Below, piece by piece: positions 55,490 to 64,000 of a stretch of 64,000 nt of DNA. The DNA comes from Pezicula radicicola (lineage: Eukaryota > Ascomycota > Leotiomycetes > Helotiales > Dermateaceae), in contig PDUO01000025.1 of NCBI GenBank assembly GCA_003008705.1, positions 685,709-749,708 on the forward strand, given 5' to 3'. Position 1 is the first letter of the stretch; every line of letters starts with the position of its first letter. A program made the translations under genes and the position numbers. A model generated the notes under the pieces. That model was given only the letters and a program-made list of their open reading frames with translations, ran no database searches and was not told the DNA's origin.

Positions 55490-56065
55490 GAAAGATGTTT
55501 GTCGGCGGGGGACGTGTTAAGGAGAGACTTCGTGTATATTCTTAGGTTCTTGAAGGACAATTGTAAATATAAAATACTTGTAACCTTTATCGTTAAGCGA
55601 GTTTCGAAAATTAACTGGTAACTGTGCTTTGAGTCTGTTATGGGCAAGCATGACATTGTAAAGAACTAGCAAACATACTGTGCTTAGTGACTAAACTTCT
55701 ACTGGGTAGTTTGGTGGTTAATTATGAGTCACAAATACCTAGTCTCACCAGATAAACTTTCAGACAACGACGCGAATCGAGCTAGCTAAGCTAACTAAGT
55801 TGTTACACTATACGTGACTGTCACTCCAGACCTATAGATGTTGTCACTCGGCAGTTGCACAAGTCTACAGAACATGTTCTAATTCCAGTTGTCTTAAAAT
55901 GACATCGATGCATAGTGAGGGCTATGGGACGAGTATATGAATCTGAGTAAATGGCTCTACCAAACATTTCTAACCAACACAAGTCCGATATCCAAGCCTC
56001 GCAACCTTCAACCACTTATTCTAACCACTCATCCTGCAGGTTTTCTAAAAAGGCAAAGTCCACAT
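55490..56065. other. Intergenic, convergent gene ends
   Basis: 576 bp; nothing recognised. Confidence 0.6.
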
Positions 56066-57755
56066 TCACAAACTCTTCCACAGGTCAACCTCTAATCTCC
56101 ATGGCCGCATTTGAATAGCAAAGGTTGTGGCACCAGCAAGCTTCTCTAAATCCTTCTCGTCTGTACCCATCACTAAAAAGGCATTCCTCTTCACCACTAC
56201 CCTATCCTCAAACAGCCCCTTAAAAGGAACCAGTCGTTGACGAGCGCTATGATGCATACTCCATTCAGAGTTCGGCATGTCCTTCGGTACAAACATCCAG
56301 TTGAAGCAGCGCCCTGTTAGATCTTGGAAAGAGGTAGGGTCATGGTTATCATATCCAATCATCAAGGGGTAAAAATAAGGAGCACTCCATAAGCGGAGCA
56401 GGGCGAATCGAGCATTCGGATTTTTGATTGAGAAGTTACGCGCTATGGTGCGGAGAGGAGGTACAGAGAACGGGTCTTGCATATTCGGCAGCATTGATAT
56501 TTCGGGTATGTAGCTTCGCCAATCTATAAAGAGATCTGTGGCCGCGCGGTGGCTTTCCTTCCCGCCTATAGCCTGTCCTGAGAAAGTATTGCCAACACGA
56601 CTGGAGATTACACCAGCTTTGTATACTACCATTGGGAATCTCGTTAGCCATGGATGACCAAATTGGATTGAAAGGGAAAAGGTCATGACTTACGTCGGGC
56701 AATAATTGGGCGAATCGCGACGTCCCATTCAACTGGTGCATGATCCAAGAAATTCCCTCGCTTGGACTGGAGTTCGTCTAGCTCCCTCCAGAATTCCTTA
56801 GGGCGTTGTGCATTTCCAGTTGATGATCGTATATCTGGTAGGTGCTTCGCACGCTCTGTTTGATTGAACAAAAGTGATCCCTTGAAGCTCTGTCCATCTT
56901 CCGAATCTAGAAAGTCGGAAGAGAAAAAAGGAGATATCTTTGCGACAGCCTTGTGGAGATCTCTGGCTTCGCTACTCACTAGGTCACCTAACCACTTAAG
57001 GAGTGTGAAAGTAAGAACACATCCAGGATTCTTGAAATCGCGATGACTGTTCTTTAAAGACTTCTTCGCCATTTCCATCATCTCGACATAGTGTATCTGC
57101 GCCTGCGGCTCGAGGTCGGCTTGATGCCAAGCTTCTTTGAATTCTATGGGTGTCAGTCAGTCTGTAAACACGACAATAAGTTTATGGAGAAAATACTCTT
57201 CGATTTTTCCTTGTCAAGAAAATCCATAAATTCCTTCCTCATAACCTCATTCTGCTGGCCAGGACTTTGAATCTGACTAATGTCCGCCCTTGGTCCGCCT
57301 GCATTCCGAAGTGCATCACGAAGCATCTCCTTAACAACATCCGCTACGTCAAGTGCATCTGTATCGATCCATCCACTGATTATCCTATTACCGTTTTCGT
57401 CCAGAGTCTCTTCTTCATCTTCTTCATCTTCTTCATCTTCGTAATCGTCTTCGTCGTCTTCGTCGTCTTCTTCGTCATCCTCATCGTCCTCATCAACATC
57501 CCACTCACTGTCAGAATCCCAGCCGTGTATCCACTTCTCCATATCAAATCCCCTGTTTACCCATGACTCAAGAGCCGAGACGTTTGAAATGTCAGAGGGA
57601 CGCACTACGGACAAAGAACGTTCTTCTGGAAACAATGTCTCGTCTTCTAATGCATCAGCTTCATTATAAAAGAAATGTCTCGGAATAGTCATTTCTTCCG
57701 GAATAGGCTGGGGTCCTGTAACTCCCGGGACATTCTTGAAAGGTATTTTGGTCAT
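56066..57755 (-). CDS. Uncharacterised fungal protein with long acidic run
   Basis: About 530 residues from three exons. ATG 57755 (MTKIPFKNVPGVTGPQPIPE). The first exon carries an Asp/Glu run encoded at 57410-57500 and then GWIDTDALDVADVVKEMLRD. A GTATTT...ATAG intron leads to FKEAWHQADLEPQAQIHYVE and LTFTLLKWLGDL. A second (GTAAGT...GTAG) leads to YKAGVISSRVGN, LPNMQDPFSVPP and the end at TGA 56066. Both splices keep frame. I do not recognise a domain. It starts only 66 bp from the end of the next gene on the same strand. Confidence 0.6.
57410..57500 (-). repeat. In-frame GAA/GAC-rich trinucleotide tract
   Basis: Short tandem trinucleotides (TTCTTCATC / TTCGTCGTC on the plus strand) encode a ~30-residue Asp/Glu stretch. 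Such tracts vary in length between strains. Confidence 0.8.
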
Positions 57756-57820
57756 AATGAAGCGCGTATCTTCTGCGTGGATCTCATCGTAAATGCTCTT
57801 GATATTTTCCTCCCCTGGCT

Positions 57821-60348
57821 TTATATCACGAACGCGATAAGTCTTATCTTATTGTCTCTTGTAAGCGTTTTTAAGACCGGCGCCGCTGGGTTGTGAAAGT
57901 CGGCTCCAGTGCATATTCGCAGAGCTTTGACGAGTATCTGTGCAAGTCAGCAAGATGTTTGGCAAGAAAGAAAACAGGAGCTGAAAATTGTCTCTGGGAG
58001 TTGGGTAAATTTTCGAGCACCAATAAATTTCCAGAATGAAAGGCCACTCGATCTCTCATAACGACCAGTTGTGCAGTGCTGAGCGAGACTCTTACATGTT
58101 GAACAGTATCGAACAGCATCGGAAATGGCTCCCCTGCTTCTAGGTCCCATATGTAAATATCGAAATACTCTTTGAAGCCAAAGTTCCACTTCCTATGGCG
58201 TTCCATTTCCTCAAAGAACTCCGGTCCAACGCTCTTGATGACATTCCACTTTCCCTTGGCTGCTCTCCCGAAGCCACTCTTCTCTCGCATGAGCCATCGC
58301 TCTTCCTCCGGTGGCTCGATTAAGAGCCGACTAGTCTCTGCATCGCGAACAAGCACAAGCAAATGATGCCTTTGCATTGATACATACTGGATGAAACGAC
58401 GGCTTACAGGATCATCACGCTTAATATGAGCACAAATAAAATTCCGTGCTTCAAAGACAGAATGAGACCGTCGGAGTGGACCGTGTCTTGCAGATTGGTG
58501 ATGTTGAGTCAAATCATAGGCGTCTGGTTCAATGCTCTCGAAGTAAACAATAAATCCCAGTTGAAGCACCTGCGACCTGTGCCGACCTCGTGCCCAGTTG
58601 GCCCAGTTTGCCCCCGGGAAATAATGCCAGATTGCGAGGATGTTCAGTTCGAAGAATTCATCCCAATGACGACAGAGAGCTATCGCATCGTTAAGGGTGC
58701 TGTCCTTTGCAATGATGCAGAAATGCAGCCAGCCTTTTCGACCCATTGCTTTGCTGCTGGGATAATTCCAGATTGTCCGACCGCATATCTTCACGCGGAT
58801 TGCCTTTTGTTCGAATTTTCCGTCATCTTTGATCTTCGTCATCGCTTCGGAAGAGGTCAGCACATGCATCACGAATCTCCTGGAGTCCTGGACGCTCCAT
58901 CTTCAAGCTGAGGTCTCTCAAGGCGGGAAGAGTGACCTCGGGGTCATCCAAGAATGCTTGAACGCTATCAGCACGGAGAGCAACTGGAAGTAGCGCAGCA
59001 TGTCCCAGCAGAAGTCTACAGAACAATAGGTGCTTGATCTCTGAGATCTCCTCAAGTAATTGCTTTATTTCCTCTTCGGGAAAGGTGATAGTCTTGGTTG
59101 CAATTGTAGGGTTTTCAACGGTCCCAGCTACCATTACACCGACAACGTCATCGTGGTTATACTCGCTGCCATACTTAAGCCTATGATACATTTCTTCTCT
59201 TGTCTCAACCAAGCTTTTATCGGCTTCTTGGGGTGGTTTCGGATTGTTGGAAGTCTTTTTGCTTTGAGAACTCTTCGGGGTTTCTGCTAGACTAAGGCTT
59301 TCGACTCCGGTTACGACATTTCCATTCTTGCCGCCCGAGGATGGAAGGGCTGGAGTCGTCTGTGCTCCGCTGGAAGATTTCTTTTTCTTCTTTTTTGAGG
59401 CCTTTGACTTTGTTGATGATGCAGAAGCTTTTTCCTCCTCTAATTTGCCACCCCGTGTCTCTTCAATTGTCTTAACAACCTTGACTGGCTCTGACTTATG
59501 ATCAGCACTTGGAGTAGGTCCCTTCTTATTTTCTTCCACCAGAATGACATTATTGTTGGTTGAGTCAATCCCCCCTGTTGCTTTGACATCCTTTTTGGTC
59601 CCTTTCTCTGAAGCATTTTCGGGCTCAGCTATCCACAGAAAGGATTTGATAAGATCTGTGTTTGGTCAGCATCATCAACCCTATTCGCAACAAGCAATGA
59701 AAAGCACTCACTAATAAAATCATCGTGGTTATCCTCGAGGACATCTTCGATCGGATCCCAATTTTTGTCATCATCTTCATCCTCCTGCTGTTCTAGCCTC
59801 TCTTTGTAAACCATGTCTAGATATGCGTCCTGCTTTTTTTTATCTTCTTTCGCTCTACGCTCTGCCAAGCGTTGCTTAACCTCTTTCCAATGACGTCTGA
59901 ACATGGCTGCCTCCAACTTCACCTTCTTTTGCTCTTTTTCTCGGTGGGCTTCATCGTCGTCCTGGCTTTGCCGCACCCACTTAAACCATTTCCGATTCTT
60001 ATATAATATCTCAGCCGTCCGACGTTCTATACGCTCTAATGCTTTTAGAACGGTAGCTCGCTGGTTTGATAGCTGATCGAGGAACTTCTGATGGCCATAG
60101 TCGTAATTCATGGAAAAGAATCTGCTATGGTGTAATTTCCGTGCTCGAATAACACATTCAAGCAGCTGCAGCTTGCGAAAAAGATGATCGTGGATGGACT
60201 GGCAGACATCTTCGGAATTGACATCGGTGAAGTACTCGTTCGTGAGGGGTACTTTGCTGTCTGCGAGATATTGTGGGGGTGATGCGTCCAGTCTATCGAG
60301 GTGTGCATTTCGTCGCTTGTATCCACGATAAAGGCCTTGCTCATTCAA
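57821..60348 (-). pseudogene. Large uncharacterised fungal gene with a frameshift
   Basis: A long lineage-specific fungal protein (about 800 residues). The upstream part reads RRNAHLDRLDASPPQYLADS, RARKLHHSRFFSMNYDYGHQ, ERIERRTAEILYKNRKWFKW, WDPIEDVLEDNHDDF. A GTGAGT...CACAG intron leads to LIKSFLWIAEPENAS. Then a Lys/Ser-rich linker and ITFPEEEIKQLLEEISEIKH, FCRLLLGHAALLPVALRA, LQEIRDACADLFRSDDEDQ. The frame then ends at TGA about 58823, but homologous sequence continues one frame over (KAIRVKICGRTIWNYPSSKA, FICAHIKRDDPVSRRFIQYV, IEPPEEERWLMREKSGFGRA, FDIYIWDLEAGEPFP). A last intron and final exon end at TAA 57821. No GT-AG intron fits the break. No in-frame ATG precedes RRNAHLD. Pseudogene or sequence error. 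Confidence 0.6.
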
Positions 60349-60597
60349 TCAATTCGGTTCTCTAAAATGCGTCGTTACACAACACTAACATTGACACTGC
60401 CGAGAATGGAAGGAGCAAAAGAGACCATTAACGGAAGTGGCGGGCTCCTGGCACTGCTTTTCATCCGAGATATTGAGAGTGGTGCATTGCCCGGTCCTGG
60501 GTCCTTGGGAAGTCATGATTTTATCATCCTTGTGCAAGATTGTTGAACATAGAACGGCACAATGGTAAATTGACTGTCTTATATCTTTCTCTTCTAT

Positions 60598-60904
60598 TTA
60601 CTCTGAATATACTTTTATTGTGGGGGTTTTCTGGGGTCTCGCGTCACGCAACGCGACTTGGGTTGTGGCGGTGCTCGATGTGGCTGATACGAGTAATATT
60701 CGAGGGAAGAGTGGATTTGGCAAGGAATGGTTCAAGCAAGGCTTATAAAGAGCAGCAAGTATCCTAGTTTTGGACTGCGGATTCAATACATACAGAAAGG
60801 ATGCAGTCCACGTCGTCGAAGTAGGCCGCACTAGCAGCGTCGGGTACGGCGGCGACGGAAGCAGCCAGGCTTACGATGCCAGTGATAATGAATAAGCAGC
60901 GCAT
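60598..60904 (-). CDS. Possible small secreted protein
   Basis: ATG 60904 opens a strong signal peptide (MRCLFIITGIVSLAASVAAV) followed by PDAASAAYFDDVDCILS. A GTATGT donor then allows a 51-nt intron ending TATAAG and a second exon of 49 codons (PCLNHSLPN...) to TAA 60598. Unspliced, it stops after VCIESAVQN. Two or three Cys and small size fit secreted fungal proteins (effectors or CFEM-like), but spacing does not match a family. The intron choice is a guess. The signal peptide is the main support. Confidence 0.35.
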
Positions 60905-61496
60905 GTTAAGTGATGTGGGAAGTTTAGATACAAATCGGCTTAGATATGTATAAGATAAGGTTGTATAATCGAGGGACAGCTGTCACTTTATTGTGCCATC
61001 CTGTATGAAAAGTGGCAGCTCCAAGAACAGACATGCCGGAAGAGTTGGAAACCGACGTGTAGTGAAAAGTCCGAACGTGCACTAGATTTAATCGCTGTTT
61101 TATAATGGTATTAGAGATGATAGATTACTGGAGGGAAAAGTTCGTCTGATGTTTTGGTGGTTGTCAAAACTTGACTTAAGCATGTTTCTCTAACATGACA
61201 CTATCGGATTACAATTGTGTCACCACTTAAGCGACCCATTGGCATGTATTAGTGCGAAAAGATATAAAGCCCAGGTAAAAAGTAGTAGAAGTACAAACTA
61301 AAAAGTCGTGAAACCGAGGTACGAAAATCAGAAAGTCGAATAGGATATTTTTTATCTGCGTCTATGCGATAGGATATGAAATTCTACCAAGTATTCTCCC
61401 CTTCTTCGATTCAAGCATTTCTAGCTGATGGGCAACGCCAGTAGCGCCAGCATAACCCGACAACAGGTAAGTCAGCCAGCAATATCTTTATGTAAG
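60905..61496. other. Intergenic
   Basis: Upstream of the small secreted protein and downstream of the agmatinase-like gene. Nothing recognised. Confidence 0.5.
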
Positions 61497-62847
61497 CTAC
61501 AACTCTTCCACCTCCCCTTCGAGTCCGTTCTTGAGTCCGTTCTTGACTATGGTTGTGATCAACTGAACATTTTTAATTAGTCTAAGCGAGCAGCAGCAAT
61601 ACCCGAGCAAAACATACCTCGAAAGTTAGCTCAGCAGCAGCAATTGCAGTGATCTCAGCTGAATCCATTCCAGGAAGTACCTCAACAACATCAACACCGA
61701 CGATATCCAACCCATTCAAGGCATCGATTACTATCTGTATCACTTCCCTAGTCGTCCATCCCCCAGCTGCTGGTCCAGCTGTTCCAGGTGCAAAGGCTGG
61801 ATCTAAGGAATCGATGTCTAAAGAAACATAGACGGGTTCATCATGAGGTACACTTCGGCGAATCTCATCGATGATCCCGCGAATTCCTCGTTCTTTCAGG
61901 ATGTCGGAAGCAGGGATGATTTTAAATCCTGAATTAGCATCCGTAACGAGATCGTGTTCAGAATCAAGACTGCTTCGGATACCAGCATGGACACAGGTAT
62001 CTGTCAAGAGACCCTCAACTCCTGCCCAGTAGTACGGTGTTCCATCTGCGTACTGCGATTGCTTTGATGGACTTCCTTGAGAACCGGCGAAGACTTCAGG
62101 ACTCCAGGTGTCTATATGCGCGTCGATATGGATTACAGATACCGGGCCGTAGACGGTGTGGAGTGCGCGAAGGATGGGCAATGAGATACTGTGGTCACCA
62201 CCCAGAGCGACAATTTTGGGGTGGACTTTTCCTGTCTTTTTCTCCCTGTTCGTGGTGATGCGAGACGCGAGCAGAGATACTTACCTTGGAGGCTCGACTG
62301 CCGAATTGTGAAGTCTTCACTTGCCTCTTCAGCAGGCGGCTGTACCATTCTTCCATCTGAGCGAAAGCGAGGCCATTGTCGAACGGACTGATGGGGAAAT
62401 CTCCGCAATCAACTATGGAAACATTCTGTGCAAAGGGGTTGATGCTTTGTCGATAATTGTAATGACCACTACAAAAGTCTTTCAGTTCAGTATTCAAAAC
62501 ATACTCAAGCATTATTCCAAAACTCACGCCAAAGCAGCAGCCCTCGAACCCTGTCGAATCGCATTAGGACCAAATCTAGTTCCACTTCGATATGACGTCG
62601 CGGTGTCAAACGGAAGCCCAACTATCAAGATATCATCCACAGGACCAGAGTCAGTTAAGCATGTTGTGCTTGGTAGTTGGTGGAAGGTTGTGATGCCAGT
62701 AAATGCGTAGGTCGCTGAAGGAGTTAGATCATACTTCTCGGCTTGATTTTGTCGGGCATTTGGGTCGATCGGTTGCTGAAATTTGTCCTGTACAGGTGAT
62801 GCGAGAATTGTAGGCAAGAGTCCCAGAAGAAAGAAGCCTCGGAACAT
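61497..62847 (-). CDS. Secreted ureohydrolase (agmatinase/arginase family)
   Basis: Binuclear manganese hydrolase family that splits agmatine, arginine or related guanidines to urea. ATG 62847; hydrophobic leader MFRGFFLLGLLPTILASP. Four or more exons. Motifs: VGLPFDTATSYRSGTRFGP, GGDHSISLP, DAHIDTW and SLDIDSLDPAFAPGTAGP, with all metal-binding His/Asp present. The first metal motif is split by an intron with its exon near 62200. A 3' intron (GTATGT...TTCAG) leads to the tail LITTIVKNGLKNGLEGEVEE; the 12-bp repeat GAGTCCGTTCTT near 61525 encodes NGLKNGLE. PGTAGPAAGGWTTRE is typical of agmatinases. A TATA-like motif at 62921-62930 fits this start. A secretory leader on this family is unusual but known in fungi. 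Confidence 0.88.
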
Positions 62848-63453
62848 TGTTTGAGTTGCTATTTTCTTAACCAGATGATTGATAGCTGCGTGATATGACC
62901 AGTGAGCAGCTGAATGTAGGTTTATATATTCTGCTCGACTGTTGCCATTAGCGTTTGTAATTAGTGTTCTAGGCTATTCATTCTTCTTTGGGTAGGATGT
63001 GATCGACTTGAGAGGATAATTGTAGTACTATATCACTAACATATGGGAACAATGTCCATACTGTAAATACTATTCCCGATAGGGAAAGAATAAGAACTCG
63101 ATACGCCGACCTAACTTGGCTAGATTTCGATTCTTGGGCACCCTCGGCACCGTCTCGCGATGAGGAATGACACAATTATGGGTCTTTACTGCTCCATGGT
63201 CGAAGCTGAAATCCTGACTATAGAGAAGACCACGGGTTGTTGAGTCAATTTGACCAGTGTCTTGATATTGCAAAAACCGAGATTCTTCAAAGTCTCCCTT
63301 GATCCTTGAAAAATTTCATGTGCTAATCAAAATATCATAACCGATCACCATGAATCAGTCTTGTATTCTTTCCCGACTGAAAATAAGTCGTATCGAATTA
63401 TCTATTCCGACACTTATATTCCCTCAACGTTAACTTTACCATGTCCAGACTCC
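62848..63453. other. Intergenic
   Basis: 606 bp between the agmatinase start and the MATE 3' end. Minus-strand frames at 62978-63175 and 63070-63273 start at TTG, not ATG, and are unsupported. Confidence 0.5.
62921..62930 (-). promoter_or_regulatory. TATA-like element of the agmatinase gene
   Basis: AATATATAAA on the minus strand, about 75 bp upstream of ATG 62847. Seen; function inferred from position. Confidence 0.35.
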
Positions 63454-64000
63454 TCACATATTTGCAAGCGACACCTTTGAGGCTACTTGTTCCCAGCGAA
63501 TGAGAGCCACACATAGAGTCTGAAAAGCGAGCAGCGCCAAACTACCAGATATGATCCCCAGCCATAACCCATACAGTCCCATCTCACAACGAAAGCAAAA
63601 GTATTGTGCTGAGGTCAATCCAACACCGTAGTATGCCACCAGATTACAGGCTCCAGAACGATGATTTTTTCCTGCTCCTCGAAGAATGCCGCCTGCACCT
63701 CCGTTCGCGAGATCCAGAATTTGAAAACTAGCCATGAGAGGAAGGATTCTTGCAGTATAGTCAATGACCGCTTTATCGTCTGTAAATATCTGCCCATAAA
63801 TGTGCCTTAAAGCCATGATCACGATAAATTCAGCTGAGCCAACCAAGCCTGAGAGCATGTATGGTACGCGAGAGGCATCTATAGCTCCACGAGTATTGTT
63901 GGACCCCAGGAGATTTCCAATACGATGACTTGTTGCAACGCCTAATCCTAACGAAACCGTTGTGAAATATTTTCAAGATCAAGAGATGAGGCATCCTTGG
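63454..64000 (-). CDS. MATE-family efflux transporter, C-terminal part (runs off right edge)
   Basis: Drug/metabolite:cation antiporter of the MATE (multidrug and toxic compound extrusion) family. Open from about 63965 down to the stop at 63454. It reads LGLGVATSHRIGNLLGSNNT, the conserved mid-protein motif, then ILDLANGGAGGILRGAGKNH, LVAYYGVGLTSAQYF and MGLYGLWLGIISGSLALLAF, matching the last four membrane segments. In the ~35 bases nearest the edge the matching frame hits TGA (about 63975). So an intron boundary or a one-base shift lies there; GATGCCTCATCTCTTG in the next frame could be the upstream exon. The N-terminal half is outside the window. Confidence 0.75.

Noticed and set aside
62978..63273. 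Two overlapping minus frames with a hydrophobic stretch
   Set aside because: Both begin at TTG and no ATG or intron makes a sensible protein.
1..64000. tRNA, rRNA or CRISPR features
   Set aside because: No TTCRANNY-loop with matching arms, no rRNA core sequence and no spaced direct repeats were found by eye; a tRNAscan run would settle the tRNA question.

Overview
The window is nuclear DNA of a filamentous ascomycete, most likely a Leotiomycete (Helotiales, Botrytis/Sclerotinia-type relatives). I infer this from short (about 50-75 nt) GT-AG introns with CTAA-type branch points, fungus-only families (2EXR, Zn2Cys6, SNG1-type, LaeA-like, Pin4-type RRM, GH72), many secreted plant-polymer enzymes, and TA-rich repeats that look mutated by RIP. 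The species is a guess; the kingdom and class are not.

0-10.5 kb is a nutrient-scavenging block. It holds the N-terminal part of a guanine deaminase, a decayed NCS1 purine/cytosine permease beside it, an allantoate-permease-family MFS transporter, and a divergent TauD-type dioxygenase that stops just before its last iron ligand. A Pin4-like RRM protein with a Q/N-rich tail follows.

10.5-30 kb is gene-poor and mixed. It holds a type-B carboxylesterase, an SNG1-type membrane protein, a MITE-like element with imperfect terminal inverted repeats, a broken glycoside-hydrolase-like gene, a GH72 glucanosyltransferase, an alpha/beta hydrolase, a broken cytochrome P450 and a 2EXR protein.

30-40 kb holds a sphingolipid C9-methyltransferase (with a GC-AG intron), a divergent Zn2Cys6 regulator, and a compact carbohydrate cluster: GH47 alpha-mannosidase, a divergent GDSL/CE16 acetylesterase and a GH130 mannoside enzyme. 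Such a trio could trim and scavenge acetylated mannose-rich glycans.

40-50 kb has about 3 kb of AT-rich DNA without recognised genes, a LaeA-like methyltransferase with a 20-nt microexon, an F-box-like fragment, a dimeric inverted-repeat element with 40-bp perfect ends, a PhzF-like enzyme and a charged coiled-coil protein.

50-64 kb holds a BTB protein bracketed by related degenerate minisatellites, a divergent pectin pair (pectin methylesterase and GH28 xylogalacturonan-hydrolase-like), two large uncharacterised genes (one frameshifted), a possible small secreted protein, a secreted agmatinase-family protein and the C-terminal part of a MATE transporter.

No rRNA, CRISPR array or convincing tRNA was seen. 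At least five genes carry inactivating lesions while keeping recognisable introns, which is unusual for 64 kb. Exon boundaries were read by eye and should be treated as models.
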